Assembly (NCBI GenBank): GCA_017635875.1 | Contig: JAGBKP010000208.1 | Location: 1 to 36,081 of the forward strand | Direction: 5' to 3' | Source of the DNA: Selenomonadaceae bacterium | GTDB taxonomy: Bacteria; Bacillota; Negativicutes; Selenomonadales; Selenomonadaceae | Length of the DNA: 36,081 bases | Shown here: piece by piece, positions 9,004-17,671 of the stretch | Position numbering within the stretch: the first letter of the stretch is position 1 | How the letters are laid out: the number at the start of each line of letters is the position of its first letter | Notes under the pieces: generated by a model | What the model saw: the letters and a program-made list of their open reading frames with translations, nothing else | Told to the model about the DNA's origin: nothing | The model's database searches: none | Translations under genes and position numbers: made by a program

Positions 9004-10021
9004 ATTTTATAGAAAACTCACTTTTTTGACACTGTTTGTCTTTGTGATTTCTTTTGCGGTTATCTATACAACGGTAGATATAAATACGTTGAAAAATCTT
9101 ACCGCATTTCATACATGGTCGCTTTTTCTCGCGCTTTTTTTTGCGCTTTTGGGAATGTTTTTCGACGGAAGCCGCTTAATGCATTTAGTAAAAATTTCCA
9201 ATGAAAAAATCACTCTGTATGAAGCGGTGCAAGTTATATTCGGCAACTATTTTTTGGCTCTTTTAACACCGGGCGCAACCGGCGGAGCAGTAGCGCAACT
9301 TATGTTTTTAAGACGCGCGGGAGTGCCTACAAGCAAAGCGGCAGTTTTAGTTGTCGTCAGAATGTTAGGTTCGATTTTTTTTCTTGCCGTTTGCTTGCCT
9401 TTTTTGTTTTTACGCGACGAAAAAATAGTTCCCGGTATTTCAAACGAAATTTTACTTTGTCTCGCTTTTGTCGGAATTTTTCTTATAGTTTGGTGTATTT
9501 GGGGATTAAAAAAAGGTTATTTGGATTATTTTATTATTCAAATTTCAAAACATTTTAACATTTCAAAAAGAAGACGAATTTTTGCGTTTTATCGTGAAAC
9601 TAAAAAAGCGATAGAATTACTTTTTCACGCGCCGAAAGCTATGCTTGTTTTTTTCATAGAATCGGGGCTTAATCTTCTCTGTTTGTACGCTATAGTTCCC
9701 GCGCTTTTACTGGGACTTGGTGTTTCGGGCGTAGATTGGTTTACGATTATGGCGCGTATGATTTGTTTAAATTTCATACTTTATTTTACCCCGACTCCGG
9801 GTGGCTCCGGCGTAGCCGAAGGCGGTTTTGTTTTTCTTTTTTCAGATACCGTTCCCGCGGGGATGGTGGGAATAATTGCGGTAACTTGGCGGCTTATCGC
9901 CGAGTATTTGCCATTCTTTATCGGTTTTTATTACACGATAAAAGTTTTTGGACACGACTTTTTAGCAAAACATTCCGAAACAGTAAAAGAATTTGAAGAA
10001 GCGGATGAAAATAACGGGTGA
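8996..10021 (+). CDS. Integral membrane protein, LPG-synthase/flippase-like family (UPF0104)
   Basis: The 341-residue protein is strongly hydrophobic, with about eight predicted membrane helices. It has features of the PF03706 family that includes the MprF N-terminal flippase domain and YbhN/AglD: LLTPGATGGAVAQL near residue 90 and TPTPGGSGVAEGG near residue 265. Characterised relatives move or modify lipids, but many are uncharacterised, so the substrate is unknown. The ATG at 8996 has a GAGG 9 nt upstream and overlaps the folE2 stop. The 3' end overlaps the region of the cbiD start. Its place between folE2 and cbiD suggests cotranscription, not necessarily a cobamide role. Confidence 0.85.
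   Translation: MNKFYRKLTFLTLFVFVISFAVIYTTVDINTLKNLTAFHTWSLFLALFFALLGMFFDGSRLMHLVKISNEKITLYEAVQVIFGNYFLALLTPGATGGAVAQLMFLRRAGVPTSKAAVLVVVRMLGSIFFLAVCLPFLFLRDEKIVPGISNEILLCLAFVGIFLIVWCIWGLKKGYLDYFIIQISKHFNISKRRRIFAFYRETKKAIELLFHAPKAMLVFFIESGLNLLCLYAIVPALLLGLGVSGVDWFTIMARMICLNFILYFTPTPGGSGVAEGGFVFLFSDTVPAGMVGIIAVTWRLIAEYLPFFIGFYYTIKVFGHDFLAKHSETVKEFEEADENNG
10016..10021 (+). promoter_or_regulatory. Stop-overlapping Shine-Dalgarno for the cbiD TTG start
   Basis: GGGTGA contains the stop codon of the membrane protein gene (TGA 10019-10021) and lies 5 nt before TTG at 10027. The GTG within it (10018-10020) is in frame, but would leave the gene without a Shine-Dalgarno. Confidence 0.55.
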
Positions 10022-10026
10022 TAAAT

Positions 10027-11127
10027 TTGCAGGGAAAAAAACTTCGCGGAGGATTTACGACCGGAGCCGCAGCTGCCGCAGGCGCGCTTGCAAGTTTGTA
10101 TTTTTTATACGGTGAAAAAAAGGATAAAATTGATTTTTTCGCTTTAGATAAAACGCCGCTTTCAATTCCCGTAAAAAATGTCGAATCAACAGAATTTGGA
10201 GCAAAAGCGGAAGTTATAAAAAATTCCGGCGACGACCCGGATATTACAAACGGCGTTTCAATTTTTACAGAAATTCGCATTTTAAAAGATACCGATAAAA
10301 TAATTTTTAAAGCCGGCGTTGGCATAGGAATTGTCACAAAAAAAGGGCTTGCGCTAGAAGTCGGCGAACCGGCGATAAATCCCGGTCCCAGAAAGTTGAT
10401 TACAAATTTAATCAAACCTTTGCTAAAAAAAAATACGGGAGCTGAAATTATAATTTCAATTCCCGCAGGAAAAGAATTGGCTAAAAAAACTTTAAATCCT
10501 GCACTTGGAATAGTGGGAGGATTATCCGTTATAGGAACTACCGGCGTGCTTCGTCCGATGTCTGAAGAAGGTTTTAAAAACGCGCTTCTTCCGCAAATAG
10601 ACGTTGCAAAAGCCGCCGGGTTTAATACGCAGGTTTTTGTGCCGGGAAAAATAGGCGAAAGAATTGCGATTGAAAACGGTATTCCGAAAGAAGCCATAGT
10701 TGAAACGAGCAATTTTATCGGTTTTATGTTAGACGCTGCAAGAGAAAAAAAGCTCTCGCAAATTTTGCTTTTTGGTCACTTGGGAAAACTTTCAAAAGTT
10801 GCGGCGGGAGTTTTTTATACGCATAATCGTATCGCAGACGCAAGAATGGAGACCATAGCGGCTTATGCCGCTGAGACTGGTATTTCTTCCATAAACGTGA
10901 ACAAAATTTTAACGGCAAATACAACGGAAGACGCGCTTACGATTTTAGACGAAGAAAACTTAACGGATATTGTTTGTAAAAAAATAGCAAAACGAGCAAG
11001 CGAAAGAGCGACTCGTTATGTTTTTAACGAGTTAAAAATCGGAACTGTTTTGGTAACTCTAAAAGGAAGATTACTTGGACTTGATAAAAATGCGGAAGAA
11101 ATTTTAAGGGAGATTAAAGTTAAATGA
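10027..11127 (+). CDS. cbiD: Cobalt-precorrin-5B (C1)-methyltransferase CbiD
   Basis: CbiD methylates C1 of the corrin ring using S-adenosylmethionine in the anaerobic, cobalt-early route. Family hallmarks are LRGGFTTGAAAAAGA at the N-terminus, DDPDITNG at about residue 75, a glycine-rich GVGIGIVTKKGL, and AINPGPRKLI. Total length is about 366 residues, normal for CbiD. The frame is open from a GTG at 10018, but the TTG at 10027 has the better-placed Shine-Dalgarno, the same pattern as cbiB and cobS. CbiD, CbiG and CbiT together identify the anaerobic pathway. The stop overlaps cbiE (ATGA). Confidence 0.95.
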   Translation: MQGKKLRGGFTTGAAAAAGALASLYFLYGEKKDKIDFFALDKTPLSIPVKNVESTEFGAKAEVIKNSGDDPDITNGVSIFTEIRILKDTDKIIFKAGVGIGIVTKKGLALEVGEPAINPGPRKLITNLIKPLLKKNTGAEIIISIPAGKELAKKTLNPALGIVGGLSVIGTTGVLRPMSEEGFKNALLPQIDVAKAAGFNTQVFVPGKIGERIAIENGIPKEAIVETSNFIGFMLDAAREKKLSQILLFGHLGKLSKVAAGVFYTHNRIADARMETIAAYAAETGISSINVNKILTANTTEDALTILDEENLTDIVCKKIAKRASERATRYVFNELKIGTVLVTLKGRLLGLDKNAEEILREIKVK

Positions 11128-11741
11128 TTAAGGTGGTTGGTATTGGTCCCGGAAGTAAAGAATATATTTTACCCATCGCAAAAAAAGAAATAGAAAACGC
11201 TAAAATTTTAGTCGGAGGAAAGAGAGCATTAGCGGACTTTTCAAATGAAAATCAAATTACTTTTCCTATTACTAAAGATATTGACGGAGCGATAGAATTT
11301 ATAAAAAAAAATACAGACGATGTTGTTGTTATGGTGTCGGGCGACCCTGGATATTATTCTCTTTTGGATAAAATTATAAAAAATTTTCCAAAGGATAAAA
11401 TTATCGTTATTCCAGGCATAAGTTCCTTACAAGTTGCCTTTGCAAGATTAAATCTTCCTTGGCATCACGCCAAACTTTTGTCATTTCATGGAAGAATTCC
11501 AAAAGATGATGAAATGATTTTTGAAGAAAATAAAATACTCGGAATGCTAACAGATAACCTTTATAATTCAAAAAAAATAGCGGAAGTATTATTGAATTTT
11601 GGTTGGAAAAAAAATACAAATTTTACCGTATTTGAAAGATTATCTTACGAAGATGAAAAAGTCACGAACACAACATTGGAAGAAGCAAAAAACTCCGCTC
11701 CGATTTCTTGCGGAGTTATAATAGTTTATAACGAGGTGTAA
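11124..11741 (+). CDS. cbiE: Cobalt-precorrin-7 (C5)-methyltransferase CbiE
   Basis: CbiE belongs to the SAM-dependent tetrapyrrole methylase family and methylates C5. Visible features are the N-terminal VVGIGPGSKEY, the GDPGYYSLLD motif at about residue 72, and PGISSLQVAFARL with LPWHHAKLLSFHGR. Its 205 residues correspond to the N-terminal half of the fused aerobic enzyme CobL. The C-terminal half is encoded separately by the next gene, cbiT, 2 nt downstream. An AAGGGAG at 11106-11112 precedes the ATG, which overlaps the cbiD stop. Confidence 0.95.
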   Translation: MIKVVGIGPGSKEYILPIAKKEIENAKILVGGKRALADFSNENQITFPITKDIDGAIEFIKKNTDDVVVMVSGDPGYYSLLDKIIKNFPKDKIIVIPGISSLQVAFARLNLPWHHAKLLSFHGRIPKDDEMIFEENKILGMLTDNLYNSKKIAEVLLNFGWKKNTNFTVFERLSYEDEKVTNTTLEEAKNSAPISCGVIIVYNEV

Positions 11742-11743
11742 AT

Positions 11744-12319
11744 ATGGTAAGTTTTGGAATTTTTGACGATGAATTTATTCGCGGAAACGTCCCTATGACC
11801 AAGCGTGAAGTCAGAATTTTAACGCTAAACGAAGGAAAAATAAACGACAACAGTATAATCTATGATATAGGTGCCGGCACAGGCTCGCTTTCAATAGAGG
11901 CCGCGCTTGCGGCAAAAAACGGCAAAGTTTACGCTATTGAAAAAAATATTGAAGGAGTAAATTTGATAAAACAAAATTGTGAAAAATTTAACGTGAAAAA
12001 TATAGAAATTATAAATAAAATTGCTCCCGACGGAACGGATAATTTACCCGTTGCAGATTGTATTTTTATTGGCGGCAGCGGAGGAAATTTGACGGAAATT
12101 TTAAGCGTTTCGCAAAAAAAAATCAAACTTTCCGGCAGAATAATAATAAACGCAATTACGATAGAAAGTTTAAATACTTCGTTTGAATTTTTACGCGAAA
12201 ATAAAGATTTCAAATATTATTCTTTTGAAGTTTTTGTGAGTAGATATAATCCCATAGGAAATTATCATTTAAAAAAAGCGGAAAATCCTATTTCAATAAT
12301 AGTTTGCGAAAAAATTTGA
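11744..12319 (+). CDS. cbiT: Cobalt-precorrin-6B (C15)-methyltransferase, decarboxylating, CbiT
   Basis: CbiT methylates C15 and removes the C12 acetate carboxyl group. The 191-residue protein is a Rossmann-type class I methyltransferase. It starts with the FGIFDDEF and VPMTKREVR segment typical of CbiT, followed by SAM-binding motif I YDIGAGTGSLSIEAA at about residues 40-54, YAIEKN, and the GGSGGNLTEI motif. A GAGGTG precedes the ATG. It is cotranscribed with cbiE, its partner, and followed directly by cbiF. Confidence 0.95.
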   Translation: MVSFGIFDDEFIRGNVPMTKREVRILTLNEGKINDNSIIYDIGAGTGSLSIEAALAAKNGKVYAIEKNIEGVNLIKQNCEKFNVKNIEIINKIAPDGTDNLPVADCIFIGGSGGNLTEILSVSQKKIKLSGRIIINAITIESLNTSFEFLRENKDFKYYSFEVFVSRYNPIGNYHLKKAENPISIIVCEKI

Positions 12320-12323
12320 GGTG
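12318..12323 (+). promoter_or_regulatory. Shine-Dalgarno deciding the cbiF ATG start
   Basis: GAGGTG overlaps the cbiT stop codon and ends 6 nt before the ATG at 12330. An in-frame GTG at 12321 lies inside this site, so it cannot also be the start. Confidence 0.75.
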
Positions 12324-12329
12324 AATATA

Positions 12330-13085
12330 ATGGTGCATTTTGTAGGCGCCGGCCCGGGCGACCCTGAACTGATTACGAAAAAAGGCGCAAGATTATTGTC
12401 TGAAGCCGATGTTGTTATATACGCAGGTTCTCTTGTAAATCCCAAGTTATTGGAACTTTGTAAAAGAGAAGCAAAAATTTATAATTCGGCGACAATGACG
12501 CTTGATGAAGTGCTTAATGTAATGTATGACGCTGAAGAAAAAAATTTAACAACGGTAAGACTTCATACGGGCGATCCTGCCATATATGGAGCAATAGCGG
12601 AGCAAATGGACGCTCTTAATGAAAAACAAATAGTTTATGATGTAATTCCGGGTGTAAGTTCATTTTTAGGCGCGGCGGCGTCTTTAAAAAAGGAATATAC
12701 TTTGCCGGGCATTTCGCAAACCGTAATAATTACAAGGCAAGGCGGCAGAACGCCGGTGCCTGAGTCCGAAAGTTTAAAAAAACTTGCCGCGCATAATTCT
12801 ACTATGTGTATTTTTTTATCCGTTCATAAGATTGACGAAGTGGTAAACGAGCTGATTGAGGGCGGATATAAAAAAGAAACGCCGGTTGCCGTTGTCGAAA
12901 AAGCAACTTGGGAAGACGAACAAATTCTTTGGGGAAATCTTGAAAATATAGCTGAAAAAGTACATAACGCTAAAATCGCAAAAACGGCAATGATAGTGGT
13001 AAGTCCTTGTTTAGATGCAACATACGAACCGTCAAGGCTATACGCGCCGGATTTTTCGCATATGTTCCGCGAGGCTAAAGTATGA
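12330..13085 (+). CDS. cbiF: Cobalt-precorrin-4 (C11)-methyltransferase CbiF
   Basis: CbiF adds the C11 methyl group just before ring opening by CbiG. The 251-residue protein has the tetrapyrrole methylase signature at the start (FVGAGPGDPELITKKG), then VVIYAGSLVNP, HTGDPAIYGAI at about residue 85, PGVSSFLGAAA and the CbiF-specific TRQGGRTPVP. The start is ATG 12330, because the GAGGTG at 12318-12323 is correctly spaced for it; the GTG three codons upstream falls within that site. The gene overlaps cbiG by 4 nt. Confidence 0.96.
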   Translation: MVHFVGAGPGDPELITKKGARLLSEADVVIYAGSLVNPKLLELCKREAKIYNSATMTLDEVLNVMYDAEEKNLTTVRLHTGDPAIYGAIAEQMDALNEKQIVYDVIPGVSSFLGAAASLKKEYTLPGISQTVIITRQGGRTPVPESESLKKLAAHNSTMCIFLSVHKIDEVVNELIEGGYKKETPVAVVEKATWEDEQILWGNLENIAEKVHNAKIAKTAMIVVSPCLDATYEPSRLYAPDFSHMFREAKV

Positions 13086-14140
13086 GATGCGCTTTAATTT
13101 CGGTTTCAAAAGAGGGCGCAAAGTTAGCTGATAAATTAAATCAATTTATGGAATTTGATGTATATGTTAAAGAAAAATACAGTAAATTTGCCACAATAAA
13201 TTCTTTTTTTTACAACAAAATTTTTGAATTAATTTCTAAAATTTTTAATATTTATGATGCTATTGTTTTTATTTCCGCAACGGGAATTGCCGTTAGAAGC
13301 ATAGCTCCATATATTAAAAATAAACTTTCGGATCCTGCTATTGTTGTTGTGGATGAAAAGGGCAAATATGCGATAAGTTTACTTTCAGGGCATATAGGCG
13401 GAGCGAATTTGCTCTCAAAAGAAATTGCCAAAATTACGGGAGGTACTCCGGTAATTACAACCGCTACCGATGTGCATAAAATTATTGCGCCGGATTTAAT
13501 CGCTTCTGTTTTAAATTTAAATCCGTATCCAAAATCTGAAATTTTAAATATAAATACTGCGCTCTTAAACGGTGAAAAAATTTATTATTATATAGATAAA
13601 AATTTATTCAATATGAATTTTTATCTATATGAATTTAAACGATATAATATAGATATTAAGATAATTGATAATTTTAATTTTGACGAAGATAAATATAAAG
13701 TTTTTATAACAAATAATTGTATAAATAAAAAAAACACGCTTTGTTTAATGCCGCAAAAACTGATAGCGGGAATTGGTTGTAGGCGAGGCGCGGAAAAAGA
13801 AAAAATAATGTTTGCGTTAACCGATGCGACAAAAAAGATCGGAAAAGATTTATCGTTTATTCAAATAATTGCAAGTTCTGTCGTAAAAGAGAACGAGCAA
13901 GGAATTTTAGACGCAGCCTATGAACTGAAAGCGGATTTTAAATTTTTTTCAAACGAAAAACTTCAGGAAATAATTACAAAATATAATTTAAAAGAATCTG
14001 ATTTTGTAAAACAAAATATCGGAGTCGGAAATGTCGCCGAAGCCTCCGCGCTTGCGGCGGCAGAGTGCGGTAAATTTGCGCTTACGAAAGTTAAATATGA
14101 GAAAGTGACGGTGGCTCTTGTATGGGAAAAATCACTGTAG
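13082..14140 (+). CDS. cbiG: Cobalt-precorrin-5A hydrolase CbiG
   Basis: CbiG opens the delta-lactone of cobalt-precorrin-5A and releases acetaldehyde, the step that contracts the ring without oxygen. The 352-residue protein shows the N-terminal domain motif FISATGIAVRSIAPYI at about residues 63-78, LLSGHIGGANLL with the conserved His, and a C-terminal domain with AGIGCRRGAEKE and GVGNVAEASA. The central stretch (about 140-215) is Asn/Ile/Lys-rich and locally very AT-rich. Together with CbiD it marks the anaerobic branch. cbiH begins inside it, overlapping by 19 nt. Confidence 0.95.
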   Translation: MRCALISVSKEGAKLADKLNQFMEFDVYVKEKYSKFATINSFFYNKIFELISKIFNIYDAIVFISATGIAVRSIAPYIKNKLSDPAIVVVDEKGKYAISLLSGHIGGANLLSKEIAKITGGTPVITTATDVHKIIAPDLIASVLNLNPYPKSEILNINTALLNGEKIYYYIDKNLFNMNFYLYEFKRYNIDIKIIDNFNFDEDKYKVFITNNCINKKNTLCLMPQKLIAGIGCRRGAEKEKIMFALTDATKKIGKDLSFIQIIASSVVKENEQGILDAAYELKADFKFFSNEKLQEIITKYNLKESDFVKQNIGVGNVAEASALAAAECGKFALTKVKYEKVTVALVWEKSL

Positions 14141-14874
14141 TCGGTATCGGTCCGGGAAATGAACACGAGATTACTCCAAGAGTTAGAAATGCGATAGAAA
14201 ATGCCGATGTTGTCGTTGGATACAAGACATATCTTTCTTTAATAGAAAATCTTATTGCAAATAAAAATGTAATAGGAACGGGAATGACTGGAGAAATTGA
14301 ACGCTGCAAACTTGCAGTTGAAAATGCGGTAAACGGAAAAAACGCCGTTGTAATTTCAAGCGGCGATGCAGGTGTTTACGGCATGGCAGGGCTTGTACTC
14401 GAACTCTTGCTTGAAAAAGGAAAAGAAACTCGCCCTGAAATTGAAATTATATCGGGTATTTCTTCCGTTTTAAGCGCGGCGGCGATTTTAGGCGCGCCGC
14501 TTATGCACGATTTTGCCGTTATAAGCTTAAGCGATTTGCTTACGCCTTGGGAAAAAATTGAAAAGAGAATAAACGCGGCGGCTATGGGGGATTTTGTTAT
14601 AGCTTTTTATAATCCCAAAAGTAAAAAAAGAGTGCAAAATATTGAAATTGCAAAAGAAATTATTTTAAAATATCGAGATAAAAATACGCCTGTCGGAATT
14701 GTTTGGAATGTGGGAAGAACAGGCGAAAAAAAATCCATAACTACGCTTCAAGATTTTACAAAAGAAGATATTTCAATGTTTTCTCTTGTGATAATCGGAA
14801 ACAGCGCAACTTATGAAAAAGACGGCTATATGATAACTCCAAGAGGATATGAGAAAAAGGAGTCGTTTAGATGA
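14122..14874 (+). CDS. cbiH: Cobalt-factor III / precorrin-3B C17-methyltransferase CbiH
   Basis: CbiH methylates C17 and forms the lactone that leads to ring contraction. It has 250 residues and the tetrapyrrole methylase fold, with VVGIGPGNEHEITP at the N-terminus, VVGYKTYL, SSGDAGVYGMAGL at about residue 75, SGISSVLSAAAILGAPL, and HDFAVISLSDLLTPW, which is typical of CobJ/CbiH. The ATG lies inside cbiG and the stop overlaps the cbiJ ATG, so translation is probably coupled. The form without extra C-terminal domains is seen here. Confidence 0.96.
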   Translation: MGKITVVGIGPGNEHEITPRVRNAIENADVVVGYKTYLSLIENLIANKNVIGTGMTGEIERCKLAVENAVNGKNAVVISSGDAGVYGMAGLVLELLLEKGKETRPEIEIISGISSVLSAAAILGAPLMHDFAVISLSDLLTPWEKIEKRINAAAMGDFVIAFYNPKSKKRVQNIEIAKEIILKYRDKNTPVGIVWNVGRTGEKKSITTLQDFTKEDISMFSLVIIGNSATYEKDGYMITPRGYEKKESFR

Positions 14875-15632
14875 TTTTTTTGTTTGCCGGAACTAAAGAT
14901 GGTAGAGAACTTGGCGAAGAATTATTAAAAAAAAATTATCCGCTTATCATTACCGTCACAAGCGATTATGGCAAAAGTTTAATAGAAAATAAAAATGTTA
15001 TAATAAATCAAAAACCGCTTGATTTAAATGAGCTAATCATATATTTAAAAGAAAATAATGTTAAAATAGTAATTGACGCAAGTCATCCATATGCAATAAA
15101 CGCATCACAAAATGCGATTATCGCGGCGGAGAAATTAAATATTAAATATTTGCGTTATGAACGAGCAAAAACCATAATAGATTACGAAAATATTTATTTA
15201 GTCAAAGATAATATGGAAGCGACAAAAATTGCCGCAAATTTAGGTAAAAATATTTTTTTTACGACGGGTTCAAAGACTGCAAAATATTTTTTTGAAGAGC
15301 CGCAGTTAAAAAATCACAGACTTGTTTTTAGGGTGCTTCCGGAAGCAAGAGTTATATCTGATTTAAATGCGATTGGTATTTTGCCCGATGATATAGTTGC
15401 GTTAAAAGGTCCTTTTACAAAAGAATTAAATCGCGAACTTTTTAAGGCGTATAATGCCGATGTTATAGTTACAAAAGACAGTGGAAATATAGGCGGAGCC
15501 AATACTAAAATCGACGCCGCAAAGGATTTAAATTTGCCCGTGGTTATGATAGAGCGACCTAAAATAAATTACCCCAATATTGCTTATGAATTTGATGATG
15601 TTTTTGATTTTATTTCAACGTATTTAAAATGA
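14871..15632 (+). CDS. cbiJ: Cobalt-precorrin-6A reductase CbiJ
   Basis: CbiJ (CobK family) reduces the macrocycle with NAD(P)H before the C5/C15 methylations. The 253-residue protein begins with FLFAGTKDGRELGEELL, the family's nucleotide-binding start. It also shows VIDASHPYAINASQNAI at about residues 65-81, an FFTTGSK motif, VLPE and ALKGPF, and near the C-terminus the TKDSGNIGGANTK signature. The ATG overlaps the cbiH stop (ATGA). It is separated from cbiC by 15 nt. Confidence 0.94.
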   Translation: MIFLFAGTKDGRELGEELLKKNYPLIITVTSDYGKSLIENKNVIINQKPLDLNELIIYLKENNVKIVIDASHPYAINASQNAIIAAEKLNIKYLRYERAKTIIDYENIYLVKDNMEATKIAANLGKNIFFTTGSKTAKYFFEEPQLKNHRLVFRVLPEARVISDLNAIGILPDDIVALKGPFTKELNRELFKAYNADVIVTKDSGNIGGANTKIDAAKDLNLPVVMIERPKINYPNIAYEFDDVFDFISTYLK

Positions 15633-15647
15633 TAGCGAGGTAAAATT

Positions 15648-16268
15648 ATGGATATAATAAAAAATCCTTCGGAAATTGAAAAAAAAAGTATGGAAATAAT
15701 TCGACCTTATGTTGAAAATATTTTTAAAAACGAAGATGAAATAAAGGTTGCCTCAAGAATAATTCACGCAGCCGGTGATGTCGATTATGCAAAAATTATT
15801 CGTATACATAACGACGCTATATTGTCCGCAAAAAAAGCTATAACAAACGGAAAAAATGTCTACACCGACGTTGAAATGGTGCGGACGGGAATCAATAAAA
15901 AAAGATTATCGGTTTATGGCGGCAAAGTTTTTTGCAAAATTGCCGACGAAAATGTTGCCGATAATGCAAAAAAATTTGGAATTACTCGCTCTATAGCGGC
16001 AATGCGAGCGTTCGGCGAAGAATTAAACGAAAGCGTAGTCGCCATAGGAAACGCGCCAACCGCTCTTTTTGAAGTTTTGCGTTTAATCGAAGAAGAAAAT
16101 ATATCTCCCGCAGTTATAATAGGTATTCCGGTCGGTTTTGTCGGAGCGGCTGAATCGAAAGCAGCTTTGATGAAAAACGGGAAAATTCCTTTCATAACCG
16201 TAGAAGGTACAAAAGGCGGTAGTCCCATAGCCGTCGCCGCATTTAACGCTATTCTTTATCAAATTTAA
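15648..16268 (+). CDS. cbiC: Cobalt-precorrin-8 methylmutase CbiC
   Basis: CbiC moves the methyl group from C11 to C12 to give cobyrinate, finishing the ring. The 206-residue length is typical. The catalytic histidine is in RIIHAAGDVDYA at about residue 41, followed by the TDVEMVRTGI motif and the C-terminal GIPVGFVGAAESK and EGTKGGSPIAVA. A GAGGT precedes the ATG with about 7 nt spacing. The next gene, cbiA, uses the product of this reaction. Confidence 0.96.
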   Translation: MDIIKNPSEIEKKSMEIIRPYVENIFKNEDEIKVASRIIHAAGDVDYAKIIRIHNDAILSAKKAITNGKNVYTDVEMVRTGINKKRLSVYGGKVFCKIADENVADNAKKFGITRSIAAMRAFGEELNESVVAIGNAPTALFEVLRLIEEENISPAVIIGIPVGFVGAAESKAALMKNGKIPFITVEGTKGGSPIAVAAFNAILYQI

Positions 16269-16288
16269 AAATAACGAGGAGAATTTAT

Positions 16289-17671
16289 TTGCAAAATTTA
16301 CCAAGAATTGTAATTGCGGGAGTTTCAAGCGGCACAGGTAAAACTACGGTTACAGCGGGAGTTTTATGCGCTTTAAAAAAGCGAAATTTTTCTCTTGCTT
16401 CTTTTAAAATAGGCCCGGATTACATAGACCCAAGTTATCACGAATTATTGAGCGGAGCAAAATGCAACAATCTTGACAGTTGGTTAATAGGTGAAAAAGA
16501 AGTTTCAAATTTATTTTACCAAACTGCAAAAGACGTCGATATTTCCGTAATAGAAGGCGTTATGGGGCTTTACGACGGAGGAAGAGAAGGCGTAAGCTCT
16601 ACGGCGGAAATTGCAAAACTTATCGACGCGCCCGTTATTTTGGTTATAAATTGCAAATCAATAGGAGCGTCAGCCGCAGCTATTGCAACGGGTTTTCGCG
16701 ATTATGACAAAGATATGAAATTTGCGGGAGTTATTTTAAACAAATTAGGTTCCAAAAGTCACGAAAATATGATTCGGGAGGCTATGAAAAAAGCAAATAT
16801 AAAAGTTTTCGGAGCTATAAAAAGAGATGAAAATTTGCATTTGCCCGAAAGACATTTAGGCTTGCTCCCTGCGGAAGAAAACGAACAAAAAGACGAATTG
16901 GTAAAATATTTTTCCGAAATAGAAAAACAATTAAATATAGATGAAATTATTGCTGTTTCAAAAAATGTAGATCCTGTTAAAAATATAAGTTTTATTTCAC
17001 GAAAAAGCGAACAAAAAAATGTAAAAATCGCTGTGGCAAAAGACGAGGCTTTTTCTTTTTATTATGAGGATTCGCTTTCGGTTTTAGAAGAAATGGGAGC
17101 TGAAATTATAGATTTCAGTCCGCTTTATGATGAAAAACTTCCGCCTTGCGACGGTCTTATTTTAGGCGGCGGATTTCCCGAAATGTTCGCTGAAAAACTG
17201 GAAAAAAATATCTCTATGCGAGATTCTATAAAAAATGCGGCGCAAAACGGACTTCCAATATACGCTGAATGCGGCGGGTATATGTATTTAATGAAAAGTA
17301 TTGCGGATTTATCGGGTAAATGTTTCAATATGGCAGGGGTTATAGATAAACAAGCGAAAATGCAATATAAGTTGCAGACTGTTGGTTATGTAACGGCTAC
17401 GCAAATTAGAGACACGATTTTCGGAAAAAAAGACGTAAAATTTAGAGGTCACGAATTTCATTTTTCTGTTGCAGACGAGGAGGAAAATTTATCGGCTTTT
17501 ACAATGGAAAAGATGCGAACGGGGAAAAAATATTTGGCGGGTTATGCAAAAAAAAATATTTTAGGCTCGTATTTGCATTTGCACTTTAGAGGCGAAAAAG
17601 AAGCGGCCGAAAATTTTATAAATTCCTGTTTAAATTATAAAAATAAAAAAGGTGAGTTATGGGAAAAATAG
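16289..17671 (+). CDS. cbiA: Cobyrinate a,c-diamide synthase CbiA
   Basis: CbiA amidates the a and c side chains of cobyrinate using ATP and glutamine. The 460-residue protein has a P-loop (GVSSGTGKTTVT, residues 11-22), the GPDYIDPSYH and EGVMGLYDG motifs of the amidoligase domain, and a C-terminal class I glutamine amidotransferase domain with nucleophile C328 (AECGGYMYL) and a distal His in LHLHFRG. The start is TTG at 16289, with GAGGAG at 16276-16281 ending 7 nt upstream; no nearby in-frame ATG would keep the P-loop. It overlaps cobU by 13 nt. Confidence 0.96.
   Translation: MQNLPRIVIAGVSSGTGKTTVTAGVLCALKKRNFSLASFKIGPDYIDPSYHELLSGAKCNNLDSWLIGEKEVSNLFYQTAKDVDISVIEGVMGLYDGGREGVSSTAEIAKLIDAPVILVINCKSIGASAAAIATGFRDYDKDMKFAGVILNKLGSKSHENMIREAMKKANIKVFGAIKRDENLHLPERHLGLLPAEENEQKDELVKYFSEIEKQLNIDEIIAVSKNVDPVKNISFISRKSEQKNVKIAVAKDEAFSFYYEDSLSVLEEMGAEIIDFSPLYDEKLPPCDGLILGGGFPEMFAEKLEKNISMRDSIKNAAQNGLPIYAECGGYMYLMKSIADLSGKCFNMAGVIDKQAKMQYKLQTVGYVTATQIRDTIFGKKDVKFRGHEFHFSVADEEENLSAFTMEKMRTGKKYLAGYAKKNILGSYLHLHFRGEKEAAENFINSCLNYKNKKGELWEK

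Noticed and set aside
9918..10712. A 264-codon minus-strand frame
   Set aside because: It lies opposite cbiD, which has clear motifs. The translation is low-complexity Ser/Phe/Pro typical of an antisense shadow.
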